Source: Verrucomicrobiales bacterium (GTDB lineage Bacteria > Verrucomicrobiota > Verrucomicrobiia > Verrucomicrobiales > DEV007). Taken from it: a stretch of 16,596 nucleotides of DNA. The stretch lies in the NCBI GenBank assembly GCA_021648365.1, contig JAKISY010000101.1:1-16596 (forward strand), written 5' to 3'. The notes beneath the pieces are model-generated. The model had not been told where the DNA came from. It made no database searches and saw only the letters and a program-made list of their open reading frames with translations. The position numbers were made by a program, and so were the translations under genes. Shown piece by piece: positions 5,519 through 13,577 of this stretch; position 1 is the stretch's first letter; every line of letters begins with the position of its first letter.

Positions 5519-6910
5519 TTACTTTTTCCGTGGTCTCACGGTGCGCGACTTCATTTTGAAGGTCAGCGGCAGTCCGATCATTGGAACTTCGGCGCGAATT
5601 TTTTTCTCTAAATAACGCTCGTAGGTGCGGGTGAGCAGGTTGGCGTTGTTGACAAAGAGGATGTACTCTGGGCTGGGGATGAGGCTCGGTTGATCGTGAC
5701 GGCGTTGGGTGCAGTAGAGTAACTTGAGACGTTTGCCGTTTTTGCTTGGTGGCGGGGTGGTTTCGATGGCTACACGCAGCATGCGGTTGAGGGCGCCGGT
5801 GCCTATCGGTTTGCTGGCGGTCTTTTTGATCCGGCGGATCGACTTGAAAATTTGATTGAGGAACTCGCCTTGCAGAGCAGAGACGGCGATCAGTGGGGCG
5901 TAATCTAGGAAAAATAACTGCTGCCGAATTTCTTCTTCGAGATTTTCGATACGGTCGCGGAATTTGCCATCGGGGTGGTAGAGATCAAATTTGTTGAGCA
6001 CGATGATGCAGGGTTTTTCTGCTTCCATGATCATGCGGGCGATGCGTCGATCTTGAGCGACGACGCCTTTGGCGCAGTCGATGGTGAGCAGGCAGATGTC
6101 GGCGCGGCGGATGCTGCGCTCGGCACGCATGGCGCTAAAAACTTCGACGGAGCTATCGCGACGGGTTTTTCTGCGCATGCCGGCGGTATCGATCAATAGA
6201 TAGGGATCGGTGCCTCGGGTATAGGGTACGTCGATGGCGTCGCGGGTGGTGCCGGCTACGTCGCTGACGATGGTGCGCTCGTCTTTGAGTATGGCGTTGA
6301 TGAGGGAGGATTTGCCGACATTGGGGCGTCCGACGATGGCGACTTTGACAGGGGCTATTTCCACTGGAGCATCGGGGTCGATTGCTACTGGGGCAAAACC
6401 TAGTGCGTCTAGTTGTTGATCGATGTTTTCCGTGAGTAGGTCAAAATTACGCCCATGGGCGGCACTGACAGAGATGGCGTCATCAAACCCGAGGGCTGAG
6501 AAAACTGCGGCGTCGTTGTCCACTTTTGGGTCGTCGATTTTATTGACGATCAGCATGACGGGGGTGCTGGAGCGGTGCAGGTGTTGGGCTAGATCGTGAT
6601 CGATGGGGGTGAGGTCTTCGCGTCCATCGACGATGAATAGGATGAGATCCGAGGATGCCATGGCGATATCGGCTTCGGTGCGGATTTGTTCGGAGAAAAC
6701 ATCGTCGAGAAAGGCGCCGATACCACCGGTGTCGGTGACTTCGAATGTGATATCTCCTAGTTTGCAATCTACAGCGATGCGATCACGAGTGACTCCTGGT
6801 TCGTCGTGGACAATAGAGATTCTCCGTCCAGCGAGGCGGTTGAATAGGGCTGATTTGCCGACATTAGGTCTGCCGACGATAGCCACTCGGGCTTTGTGCG
6901 AATTTTTCAA
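5519..6910 (-). CDS. der: Ribosome biogenesis GTPase Der (EngA), double GTPase
   Basis: Der is an essential cytoplasmic GTPase with two tandem G domains that binds the 50S subunit and assists its late assembly. The first G domain has GRPNVGKS at 13-20, DTGG at 60-63 and NKID at 123-126. The second has GRPNVGKS at 193-200, DTAG at 231-234 and NKFD at 296-299. A KH-like domain fills about 360-463 and ends with the basic tail RTVRPRKK. Length (463) is normal for the family. The start is taken as TTG at 6910, because the upstream in-frame codons reach a stop without an ATG or GTG, and the next methionine lies far inside the G domain. There is no strong Shine-Dalgarno sequence. A promoter candidate lies 55 bases upstream, so der is probably transcribed separately from the dehydrogenase gene before it. 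Confidence 0.97.
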   Translation of the reverse strand: MKNSHKARVAIVGRPNVGKSALFNRLAGRRISIVHDEPGVTRDRIAVDCKLGDITFEVTDTGGIGAFLDDVFSEQIRTEADIAMASSDLILFIVDGREDLTPIDHDLAQHLHRSSTPVMLIVNKIDDPKVDNDAAVFSALGFDDAISVSAAHGRNFDLLTENIDQQLDALGFAPVAIDPDAPVEIAPVKVAIVGRPNVGKSSLINAILKDERTIVSDVAGTTRDAIDVPYTRGTDPYLLIDTAGMRRKTRRDSSVEVFSAMRAERSIRRADICLLTIDCAKGVVAQDRRIARMIMEAEKPCIIVLNKFDLYHPDGKFRDRIENLEEEIRQQLFFLDYAPLIAVSALQGEFLNQIFKSIRRIKKTASKPIGTGALNRMLRVAIETTPPPSKNGKRLKLLYCTQRRHDQPSLIPSPEYILFVNNANLLTRTYERYLEKKIRAEVPMIGLPLTFKMKSRTVRPRKK

Positions 6911-6964
6911 AATAACTGATGGTCCCTAGTGAATAAAAGGGGGAGCGTAGCGCGGTGAGTCCCT

Positions 6965-6992
6965 TTCATAGCACGGATATGGGAACTTTCAA
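6965..6992 (-). promoter_or_regulatory. Probable promoter of der
   Basis: On the minus strand, TTGAAA (6992-6987) and TATGAA (6970-6965) are separated by 16 bp, with a TG one base before the -10 box (extended -10). Transcription would begin near 6958, leaving a leader of about 48 bases before the TTG start codon. Confidence 0.45.
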
Positions 6993-7031
6993 GTGAATGG
7001 GCGCGGGATTTAAAATCTCAGGGTCTTCTGC

Positions 7032-8024
7032 TTACATGAAGTCATCGATGTAGGTGTCGATGATCTGTACTAGGGTCGAGGGATGTGGGACACCGATTTT
7101 GAGCGCGCGGCTGCCGTCGGTGGCAGTGGGCCAAGTGGCGACGATGGCGCGAATGGTGGCGTCTGGGGTATCGACGATGGAGCCCAGAGTGATGTTGCGA
7201 CTTGCGGCGGCTTCTTCGAGGTTTTCGATCATCTCGGCGACGCTGTGCTGGATGCTGGGTAAGCCGTAGGCGCGGTCATCACCGAGTAAGTCTGTTTTGG
7301 CTTCGTGCAAGGCGATGAAGGAGTCGATGACGTCGCGGTAGCCTAATACGGGCATCAGTTGGGAGCGATCAACGGGTAGTTCGCAGGTTTGTCCGGCGAG
7401 AGGTTCGCGGAAAACGCCGCTGGCGAAACTTGAGGCGGCGGTATTGGGTTTGCCTGGGCGGATGATGATGGTCGGCAGTCTGGCTGTGCGTCCGTCGATG
7501 TAACCTTTGCGGCTGTAGTCGTTGATCAAAAGTTCGCCGAAAACTTTGGTCATGCCATAAGTGGTGAGTGGGGTGCGTTTGGTATCGTCAGTTACGCGGT
7601 CGGGCATGGAGTCGCCGCCAAAAGCTGCGATGCTACTGGTGAACACGATACGCGGGGTGGTGGTTCTTGCGCGGCATGCTTCGAGTAGGTGTCGCTGGCC
7701 GTCGAGGTTGATGCTCAAGGCGTCATCGAAGTGCTCTTCGCATTCGCCGCTGACCATGGAGGCGAGGTGAAATACAGAGATGTCGTCGCGGTCGATGAGG
7801 GAGAAAACTTGTTTGCGGTCTGAGATGTCGCCAGTAACCCAGCGGATGAGGGGTTGTTCTTCGAGCCCAATTTTGGAGGCGTTTGAATGGTGAGTATCGA
7901 AGAGCAGGATTTGATCAATCTTTTCTACCTGTCCCGTTGTGGAGGTCAACTCTCCGCGTTTGATGAGTTGGCGGGCGAGTTGATTGCCGAGGAAACCTCC
8001 TCCTCCTGTGATGACGATTTTCAT
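7032..8024 (-). CDS. NAD-dependent epimerase/dehydratase family protein, DenD (D-erythronate dehydrogenase)-like
   Basis: This 330-residue extended short-chain dehydrogenase has an N-terminal Rossmann motif GGGGFLG (7-13) for NAD(P), VFHLASMVSGE at 84-94, FTSSIAAFGGD at 128-138 with the catalytic Ser region, and the YxxxK pair Y156/K160 (YGMTK). The segment RPGKPNTAASSFASG at about 189-203 is characteristic of the DenD group, which oxidises D-erythronate in four-carbon acid sugar catabolism. The usual partners of that pathway (a DUF1537 kinase and a decarboxylating aldolase) are absent. Instead a PfkB-type kinase gene lies 95 bp upstream on the same strand. The substrate is therefore not certain and may be another hydroxy acid or sugar derivative. 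ATG 8024 overlaps the stop of an 18-codon upstream frame (ATGA). Confidence 0.85.
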   Translation of the reverse strand: MKIVITGGGGFLGNQLARQLIKRGELTSTTGQVEKIDQILLFDTHHSNASKIGLEEQPLIRWVTGDISDRKQVFSLIDRDDISVFHLASMVSGECEEHFDDALSINLDGQRHLLEACRARTTTPRIVFTSSIAAFGGDSMPDRVTDDTKRTPLTTYGMTKVFGELLINDYSRKGYIDGRTARLPTIIIRPGKPNTAASSFASGVFREPLAGQTCELPVDRSQLMPVLGYRDVIDSFIALHEAKTDLLGDDRAYGLPSIQHSVAEMIENLEEAAASRNITLGSIVDTPDATIRAIVATWPTATDGSRALKIGVPHPSTLVQIIDTYIDDFM

Positions 8025-8074
8025 GCGGGTTCAGCTAATGCTTGTTCGTCCAGTGTGGACTCGTTAGAAAGCAT
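8021..8074 (-). CDS. Possible leader peptide overlapping the dehydrogenase start (17 aa)
   Basis: A frame from ATG 8074 encodes MLSNESTLDEQALAEPA and stops at TGA 8023-8021. That stop overlaps the ATG of the dehydrogenase gene as ATGA, the arrangement seen in translational coupling. No Shine-Dalgarno sequence precedes it. If the promoter at 8070-8097 is the one used, its -10 box overlaps this ATG and the peptide would not be made from that transcript, but read-through mRNA from the kinase gene would carry it. Chance occurrence is quite possible. Confidence 0.25.
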   Translation of the reverse strand: MLSNESTLDEQALAEPA

Positions 8075-8097
8075 AACAGCTTTGAAAATTGAAGCAA
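8070..8097 (-). promoter_or_regulatory. Possible promoter of the DenD-like gene
   Basis: On the minus strand, TTGCTT (8097-8092) and an extended -10, TGTTATGCT (core TATGCT at 8075-8070), are spaced by 16 bp. It would give a leader of about 40 bases before the ATG at 8024. It suggests the dehydrogenase gene can be transcribed apart from the kinase gene. Confidence 0.4.
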
Positions 8098-8119
8098 GCT
8101 TTAGCCTACAGCACTTTTT

Positions 8120-9031
8120 TTAAGAAAAAGTCGAGTATTGGCGGAATTCGTTGAGGCGAGTTTCGAACTCTTCTGTGGTGAGTTCTTGAAGCCGGTGGGT
8201 GCTGAAGGATTCGCAAGAATAACCAGCGATGATGGTTCCTCTGGCGATGGCGCCAGTGAGGTGGTCGAAATCTAGTTCTGATTGATCTAGGCTACATAGG
8301 TAACCCGCCATGCTGCCGATGAAAGAATCTCCTGCTCCAGTGGGGTCGTGCAGGCTAAGAAGTGGGTAGGCTCCACAAGTGAAAAATCGGTCTTTGCCAA
8401 ACAGTAAAGCACCGTGCTCGCCTTTTTTGATGATCACAAATTTGGGTCCCATTTCCAGTAGGCGGTGTCCGGCTTCGACTAAGTTGCCGGTGTCCAATAG
8501 TAGTTTGGCTTCTCCGTCGTTGAGCACCAGCAGGTCCAGTCTAGGCAGCAATTCGAGCAGGCGCTCTCTTGCTACGGTGATCCAGAGATCCATGGTGTCG
8601 GCGATGATGAAATTGGGCTGACCTTCTAGTTGGTCGAGAACGGCGTGTTGATTATCGGGGCTGTCGTTGGCGAGCAGCACGATGCGGGAGTCGTTTGCTG
8701 ATGCGGGCAGTTTGGGTTGATAGTCCTCCAGCACGTTGAGCGCTACGTCGAGCGTTTCTCGTGTGTTCATGTCGCCAAAATACTCTCCGCTCCAGCGGAA
8801 AGTTTCGCCGTCGGAAAATTGCACGCCATCTAGATTGATGCTGCGGGATTTAAAAAGGTCGATGTGTTTCTCTGGAAAATCGGCTCCTACGATACTGACC
8901 AAATTAACTGGGCTGAAAAAACTGGCGGCGATAGCTGCGAAAGAGGCGGAGCCACCGAGCAGGTTTTCATGTTCGTCGTGCGGAGTTTTGACGTGGTCGA
9001 TAGCTATGGATCCGGATATTAATACACTCAT
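8120..9031 (-). CDS. PfkB-family (ribokinase-like) sugar or nucleoside kinase
   Basis: This 303-residue cytoplasmic kinase is of the ribokinase/PfkB fold. The N-terminal signature includes GGSASFAAIAAS at 26-37 (substrate-binding Gly-Gly), NDGEAKLL lies at 171-178, KKGEHGALLF at 202-211, and the anion-hole/catalytic motif DPTGAGDSF at 229-237 has D235 as the expected base. The segment FRWSGEYFGDMNTRETLDV at 78-96 belongs to a subgroup I recall as unassigned sugar/nucleoside kinases in many bacteria, so the substrate cannot be named. It starts at ATG 9031, 24 bp after thiE, and is probably in the accB-accC-thiE transcript. A DenD-like dehydrogenase follows, and the two may act on related metabolites (inference). 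A role in thiamine or nucleoside salvage is equally possible from position. Confidence 0.85.
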   Translation of the reverse strand: MSVLISGSIAIDHVKTPHDEHENLLGGSASFAAIAASFFSPVNLVSIVGADFPEKHIDLFKSRSINLDGVQFSDGETFRWSGEYFGDMNTRETLDVALNVLEDYQPKLPASANDSRIVLLANDSPDNQHAVLDQLEGQPNFIIADTMDLWITVARERLLELLPRLDLLVLNDGEAKLLLDTGNLVEAGHRLLEMGPKFVIIKKGEHGALLFGKDRFFTCGAYPLLSLHDPTGAGDSFIGSMAGYLCSLDQSELDFDHLTGAIARGTIIAGYSCESFSTHRLQELTTEEFETRLNEFRQYSTFS

Positions 9032-9055
9032 GATGGTTAGGATGGATGGTTGTGT

Positions 9056-9679
9056 TTAGAGTAATGATTTGAGCTGACGAGTGTAAGCCTCGATGTCGTC
9101 GGCTTGTAAGATGCCAGAAACTACGACGAGGCGTTGGGCACCGGCTGCGAGCACGGATGGGGCGTTGTCTTTTTTGATGCCGCCGATGCAGAAAATAGGG
9201 AGAGTGGGCTGGTCTTGGTGAATCTGGGCGATATCTGTGGTGCCGATAGGGGCATAGTCGGGTTTGGTGGCGGTGCTGAACAAGGGGCCGAAGCCGATGT
9301 AGTCCACTTCTTGCTTAGCTGCTTCATTAGCTTGCTGGAGGCTGTGGCTCGATAAACCGACTAAGATGTTCTCACCAAGTAGTTCTCGGACTTCTTTTAC
9401 GGACAGGTCGTCTTGCCCGACATGAACTCCTTCGGCTCCGACTTGTGAGGCGACCTCGGGGTAGTCGTTGATGATGAGCGGAACACCTGCTTGCTGGGTG
9501 AGTGGGTGGACCTCTCGGGCGGTTTGGGTGATCTCTTCGATCGACCAGTTTTTAGCACGCAGTTGCAGGATGTCGATACCGCCTGCGATCATTTTTTTGA
9601 CAATCTCACCGGCTTGCTCACGATGCGAGTAGTCGCCATCGAGGATGCCGTAGAGTGCGCAGTCATGGATCGCTTTCAT
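9056..9679 (-). CDS. thiE: Thiamine-phosphate synthase
   Basis: ThiE joins the pyrimidine diphosphate (HMP-PP) and the thiazole phosphate to give thiamine phosphate and diphosphate. The 207-residue protein is a TIM barrel with the expected motifs: ILQLRAK at 37-43 (Q39, R41 and K43 bind the diphosphate), IINDYPEVA at 69-77, GVHVGQDD at 84-91, GLSSHS at 108-113, YIGFGPLFSTATK at 127-139, and the phosphate-binding IGGI at 165-168. Length is typical. The gene lies 40 bp after accC and 24 bp before the kinase gene, inside the acc operon. No other thiamine genes and no TPP riboswitch are seen nearby, so its expression presumably follows accBC. No fusion or truncation is apparent. Confidence 0.93.
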   Translation of the reverse strand: MKAIHDCALYGILDGDYSHREQAGEIVKKMIAGGIDILQLRAKNWSIEEITQTAREVHPLTQQAGVPLIINDYPEVASQVGAEGVHVGQDDLSVKEVRELLGENILVGLSSHSLQQANEAAKQEVDYIGFGPLFSTATKPDYAPIGTTDIAQIHQDQPTLPIFCIGGIKKDNAPSVLAAGAQRLVVVSGILQADDIEAYTRQLKSLL

Positions 9680-9719
9680 GTAGCTTGTGCTGAAGAGCTA
9701 GGCAGGAACAAGGTTAAGC

Positions 9720-11093
9720 TTAAGCATCCTTCTTCTTCTTTTTTTCTTCTTCTGATGCGATATACTTCTCTACCCAAGCGATGTTGTAGTCGCCCTTTTT
9801 GAAGTCGGGATGATTGAGTATGGCGGTTTGGAAAGGGATGGTGGTTTTGATGCCTTCGATCAAAAACTCGCTCAGAGCTCGATTCATACGAGCGATGGCT
9901 CCTTCTCGTGAAGAGGCGGTGACGATCAACTTGGCGATCATCGAGTCATAATAAGGAGGCACGCTGTAACCACTGTAAACATGGGTATCTACACGTACGC
10001 CACGACCTCCAGCTGCATAGAAGAGTTCGATTTTCCCTGGGCTGGGCATGAAGTTGTTATAGGGATCTTCGGCGTTGATACGGCATTCGATAGAGTGTCC
10101 TCTGACGACACTGTTGCGAACGTGTTCGGAAATGGGTTTACCTGCTGCCACATGGATTTGCTCTTTGATCAAGTCGCAGCCTCGCACTTCTTCTGTGATG
10201 GGGTGCTCTACTTGAATACGGGTATTCATTTCCATGAAGTAGAAATTTTCTTTTTCATCGACGAGGTATTCGATGGTGCCACAGTTTTCGTAGCCGATTT
10301 TTTTAGTTAGGTTCACCGATGCTTCAGCCATGCGCTGGCGCAGATCCTCGCTGATCAGCGGCGAGGGGGTTTCTTCGATGATTTTTTGATTGCGTCTCTG
10401 CATGGAGCAGTCGCGCTCGCCAAGTTGGGCGGCGTCTCCATGGCTGTCACCGATGATTTGAAATTCGATATGGTGAGGATTGAGGACTAACTTTTCGATA
10501 TAGACATCAGGATTGCCAAAACAGGCTTGAGCTTCTGATCGAGCGGCATCGAAACTGCCTAGTAAACTTTCTTTGTCTGCGGCGGGTCTCATGCCGCGTC
10601 CACCACCACCTGCGGTGGCTTTGATCATCACGGGGTAACCCAGCTCTTCAGCAACAGGGTAGGCTTCTTCTATGGTGGCTATGATGCCAGCGCTGCCTGG
10701 TGTGACGGGGATTCCGTATTTGACAGCCATCGCACGAGCGGTATTTTTGTCACCCATCATGGAAATGACATCGGCCGAGGGACCGATAAATTTGATATTG
10801 CAGCTAGCACAAATTTCTGCGAAGCGGGCGTTTTCTGACAGAAATCCGTAACCGGGATGAATAGCATCTACGTTAGCTATTTCTGCAGCGCTCATGATAG
10901 CATCCACCTTGAGGTAGCTCTCGGCGCTGGGGCCGGGTCCAATGCAGATGGCTTCATCTGCTAGTTGCACGTGCATCGAGTCGCTGTCGGCTTCGGAGTA
11001 AACAGCTACGGTGCTTATTCCTAACTCTTTGCAGGCTCGGATCACCCTGAGGGCGATCTCTCCACGATTGGCTATGAGAATCTTTTGAAACAT
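9720..11093 (-). CDS. accC: Acetyl-CoA carboxylase, biotin carboxylase subunit
   Basis: AccC uses ATP and bicarbonate to carboxylate biotin on the carrier protein AccB, the first half of the acetyl-CoA carboxylase reaction that makes malonyl-CoA for fatty acid synthesis. The 457-residue protein has the N-terminal biotin carboxylase domain (MFQKILIANRGEIALRVIRA), an ATP-grasp domain with the glycine-rich loop KATAGGGGRGMR at 158-169, ERDCSMQRRNQKIIEE at 227-242, and the catalytic segment EMNTRIQVEHPITE at 288-301. The C-terminal biotin carboxylase domain follows. The end is an unusual lysine-rich tail (EEEKKKKKDA) encoded by a run of AAG/AAA codons, which shows as a pyrimidine tract at 9724-9751. 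The gene lies 47 bp after accB and 40 bp before thiE, in one apparent operon. Confidence 0.97.
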   Translation of the reverse strand: MFQKILIANRGEIALRVIRACKELGISTVAVYSEADSDSMHVQLADEAICIGPGPSAESYLKVDAIMSAAEIANVDAIHPGYGFLSENARFAEICASCNIKFIGPSADVISMMGDKNTARAMAVKYGIPVTPGSAGIIATIEEAYPVAEELGYPVMIKATAGGGGRGMRPAADKESLLGSFDAARSEAQACFGNPDVYIEKLVLNPHHIEFQIIGDSHGDAAQLGERDCSMQRRNQKIIEETPSPLISEDLRQRMAEASVNLTKKIGYENCGTIEYLVDEKENFYFMEMNTRIQVEHPITEEVRGCDLIKEQIHVAAGKPISEHVRNSVVRGHSIECRINAEDPYNNFMPSPGKIELFYAAGGRGVRVDTHVYSGYSVPPYYDSMIAKLIVTASSREGAIARMNRALSEFLIEGIKTTIPFQTAILNHPDFKKGDYNIAWVEKYIASEEEKKKKKDA

Positions 11094-11140
11094 GTCAAAG
11101 TGTTGGCAAAAACTGAGTGAGTTAACCAGTTGTTAGCTGA

Positions 11141-11611
11141 TTAGGATTTTTTCACCCAGAACAAGGGTTCGCCGTATTGTACAGGAGTGCCGTTTTCTAC
11201 CAGAACTTTGGTGATGGTTCCTTTGATTTCTGAGCTGATTTCATTCATCACTTTCATGGCTTCGATGATGCATACGGTAGAATCTACGCCGACTTCACTG
11301 CCCGTGTCAGCAAAAGGAGCCGATTCAGGATCTGATGAACGATAGAAGGTGCCGACCATGGGAGAAGTGATCTCCACTTCTCCCGCTGGCAGACCGTCGC
11401 TATCGGCGGATGGTGCCGCTGAGATTGGAGCTGCTGCCGCAACAGGCGCTGCTACTGCTACAGGTTGCGCCGCAGCGAGAGCTTGCTGCAGGGCTTCCAG
11501 GTCGCCTCCTTTTTGAAGTTTGATTTTATCACCATCGCGTTCGAGGTGAAAATGAGTGAGCTCATTTTCATTCATGAGCTCGATGATTTGTTTGATTTCT
11601 TTAATATCCAC
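11141..11611 (-). CDS. accB: Acetyl-CoA carboxylase biotin carboxyl carrier protein
   Basis: AccB carries biotin between the biotin carboxylase AccC and the carboxyltransferase AccAD. The 156-residue protein has a helical N-terminal segment (MDIKEIKQIIELM), an Ala/Pro-rich flexible linker at about 45-70, and a C-terminal biotinyl domain beginning ITSPMVGTFYRSSDPESAPF at 81-100. The biotin attachment motif EAMKVMNEI is at 117-125 with K120 as the modified lysine. The usual sequence is EAMKLMNEI, so Val replaces Leu, a mild change. Length is typical of bacterial AccB. The gene heads an accB-accC-thiE-kinase run; the 139-bp gap upstream shows no convincing promoter boxes and no efp gene, which often precedes accB elsewhere. 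Confidence 0.96.
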   Translation of the reverse strand: MDIKEIKQIIELMNENELTHFHLERDGDKIKLQKGGDLEALQQALAAAQPVAVAAPVAAAAPISAAPSADSDGLPAGEVEITSPMVGTFYRSSDPESAPFADTGSEVGVDSTVCIIEAMKVMNEISSEIKGTITKVLVENGTPVQYGEPLFWVKKS

Positions 11612-11750
11612 GGTTTCGGCCTTGCGGAATTGAGTTAAATAATAAGGGACAGCTCACTGCCATCCCGAGCTACCATATAGGAATAGTGGGCTTGTGGGAA
11701 GCTAGTTCTGTCATTCGCTTCGTCAAGTCCAGAAGCGTGTATTTTCACAG

Positions 11751-12920
11751 CTATTTCACTTCGTCGATACAGGCGAAAAGTCGCTCAAAATCGGCTGAGG
11801 TGTTGTAAAAGTGGTGGCTGATGCGGATGTGGCTTTGCCCTTGGCGATCATTGCGCAGTGATACGGCGATTTGATTTTTGCTCAAATGGCGGAAACAGCG
11901 CCGCATCCAGTCGTTGTCTTGTTTGAAAAAAGTAGTGATTCCTGTGGCAGTCGCTCCGTTCGTGGGTGGGAGAATTGGGCAATCACGTTGCTCTAGTCCT
12001 GCGACCACTTGCTCTTTTAGGGATAAAATACGTTGGGCGATGTTTTCGACTCCTAGATCATTGATCAAATTGAGGCCGGCTTTCATTCCTAGTAGCCCAG
12101 AAAAATTCAGCACACCGGGTTCGTAACGGCGTCCGCCGGGTTCGTATTGGATATCGGTTTTGGCGATAAAATCGGGGCATTTCACATTCCACGCGCCGTG
12201 GAGGGTAGGGCGCAGGATGGGGAAATGTTTTTCTTTCACATAAAAGATGCCTGCAGCAGCAGGGCCGAGCATCCATTTGTGCGAATCGGCGCAGAGAAAG
12301 TCCACATGCTCTATAGGAATAGGGAAGGCACCACAGGTCTGGATGGCATCGAGGCAGAAAAGCACTTGGTGATCATGCAACAGGCGTCCAATGGTATCGA
12401 TGTCGATGCGGTAACCGGTGAGGAAGTGGCAAGAAGCTAGCGAGACGAGTTTGGTGCGTGATGTCAGTACGCTAGCGACTAGGTCGGGGGTGATCTCGCC
12501 AGCTTGCTCAGGTTGCAGGTAGATCACTTTGACACCCTGTTCTTGTAGATGCTGCCACGGGTAAACGTTGGCGGGGTAGTCGTCGAGGTAGCAGACTACT
12601 TCGTCGCCGGCCTGCCAGTCGAGACCATTGGCGACTAGATTGAGCCCGAGTGAGGTGGGGCCGAGTAGGGCGATCTCATTGGCGGAGGCGCCGATGAGTT
12701 GAGCTGCCGATTCGCGCACGGCATCCATTTCGCTGAGATGCACGGCGGTGAAATCTAGATCGCCAGTGGCGTAAGCGTGGTTAAAATCATGCATCGCTTG
12801 CTCAACGACAGCAGGCAATACGGTGATCGCTGCGTGGGCGAGAAAGATGCGCTTGCGAGTGACGGGGAAGGCTTGGTGGCGAAAATCATCGTCGCTGTCG
12901 AGTCGCTCGAAATAGTTCAT
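11751..12920 (-). CDS. Aminotransferase class V-fold PLP-dependent enzyme
   Basis: This 389-residue cytoplasmic enzyme is of PLP fold type I, class V (cysteine desulfurase, isopenicillin-N epimerase and relatives). Motifs visible: FLAHAAITVLP near the start, the cofactor-phosphate/aromatic region ALLGPTSLGLN at about 84-94, CLDAIQTCGA at 189-198 with the PLP-pyridine aspartate D191, and the Schiff-base lysine K215 in ADSHKWMLGP. No mobile cysteine loop of SufS/IscS type is recognised, so cysteine desulfurase activity is doubtful. An isopenicillin-N epimerase-like or selenocysteine lyase-like enzyme of unknown substrate is more likely. A GTG at 12956 would add 12 residues; ATG 12920 is preferred by the fit to the family start. 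It lies between the RelE-like gene (67 bp upstream) and accB. Confidence 0.85.
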   Translation of the reverse strand: MNYFERLDSDDDFRHQAFPVTRKRIFLAHAAITVLPAVVEQAMHDFNHAYATGDLDFTAVHLSEMDAVRESAAQLIGASANEIALLGPTSLGLNLVANGLDWQAGDEVVCYLDDYPANVYPWQHLQEQGVKVIYLQPEQAGEITPDLVASVLTSRTKLVSLASCHFLTGYRIDIDTIGRLLHDHQVLFCLDAIQTCGAFPIPIEHVDFLCADSHKWMLGPAAAGIFYVKEKHFPILRPTLHGAWNVKCPDFIAKTDIQYEPGGRRYEPGVLNFSGLLGMKAGLNLINDLGVENIAQRILSLKEQVVAGLEQRDCPILPPTNGATATGITTFFKQDNDWMRRCFRHLSKNQIAVSLRNDRQGQSHIRISHHFYNTSADFERLFACIDEVK

Positions 12921-12987
12921 AGTGGGTAGAAGAGGTGTGTGGCTTACGTCGTCCACTCGGGAATATTGGTAGTAGAAGGGGCGCGAT

Positions 12988-13350
12988 TTAGGCGCGTTTG
13001 GCGTTTTCGCCTTCTTTGATCAGTTCCCAGAAGACCTTAGATTGGCTAAGGGCTTCGTCTTCTGCGAGGGGGAGCTTGGCGCGGAAGAGAAAGTCTTGGA
13101 AGGTATTTTTATTCAGTACGCGGTGGACTAAGACTCCTTCATTAATGGCTTCGAAGTAGATGCGCAGATCTTTGGCGCGGTAGCGGAAGAGCTTTTTTCC
13201 GTCACGCTCGATGATTCCGAATTGATCACCGTCGGGATTTTCTAAATCCTCGGGCGTCACTTGGAATTCAGCTAACAGCTCCAACTGGGTTAAAGTTGGT
13301 AGCTGAGCCATCTCTGCAGCACTGATTTCATTGAAAATTACTTGGAACAC
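12988..13350 (-). CDS. Lone RelE/ParE-fold-like protein
   Basis: This 120-residue protein looks related to the RelE/ParE toxin fold. It begins with the strand MFQVIFNEIS, continues with a helix containing AEMAQLPTLTQLELLAEF, and has FGIIERDGKKLFRYRAKDLRIYFEAI at about 44-69. It ends its core with VLVHRVLNKNTFQDFLFRAK at 73-92, which parallels the D-(Y/L)-R-x-(I/Y)-(F/Y)-E...V-x-R-V-x-x-(R/K) pattern of RelE-type ribonucleases. The C-terminal tail is acidic then basic. No antitoxin gene is next to it: the flanks are a 227-bp divergent intergenic region and an aminotransferase gene. It may therefore be a domesticated regulator rather than a toxin (inference). The start is GTG at 13350; no Shine-Dalgarno sequence is evident. 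Confidence 0.65.
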   Translation of the reverse strand: MFQVIFNEISAAEMAQLPTLTQLELLAEFQVTPEDLENPDGDQFGIIERDGKKLFRYRAKDLRIYFEAINEGVLVHRVLNKNTFQDFLFRAKLPLAEDEALSQSKVFWELIKEGENAKRA

Positions 13351-13460
13351 AATAGCAGGGTGAACCGATTCGGGGGAAATCTCCAGTGAAATTTGCGTGG
13401 GGGTAAGTATTTATAGAACACGAAAGATCGAGAACGGAGCCAGTTTGCTTGGAATAAGGG

Positions 13461-13489
13461 TTGACTAGCGGGGGAGTTCGTTTGAAAAT
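13461..13489 (+). promoter_or_regulatory. Possible promoter of the barrel protein gene
   Basis: TTGACT (13461-13466) and GAAAAT (13484-13489) are spaced by 17 bp. The -35 match is good and the -10 fair. The leader to the ATG at 13578 would be about 80 bases, AT-rich and without a Shine-Dalgarno sequence. Confidence 0.35.
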
Positions 13490-13577
13490 CAATGATTCTG
13501 CGGCTTGAAGACGAATTTAATATTTCCATATTGAAGCTAAGCTGTGATTTTCATCTCCTAACTTAAACAAAACAACT

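Noticed and set aside
9724..9751. Pyrimidine-rich tract at the accC 3' end as a terminator or microsatellite
   Set aside because: There is no stem, and the tract encodes the lysine/glutamate tail of AccC in frame; the next gene follows within 40 bp.
9640..9760. TPP riboswitch upstream of thiE
   Set aside because: Only 40 bases separate thiE from accC, too short for the THI element, and no conserved core was seen.
9981..10310. 109-residue plus-strand frame inside accC
   Set aside because: It is antisense to strongly conserved biotin carboxylase motifs; no domain or start signal.
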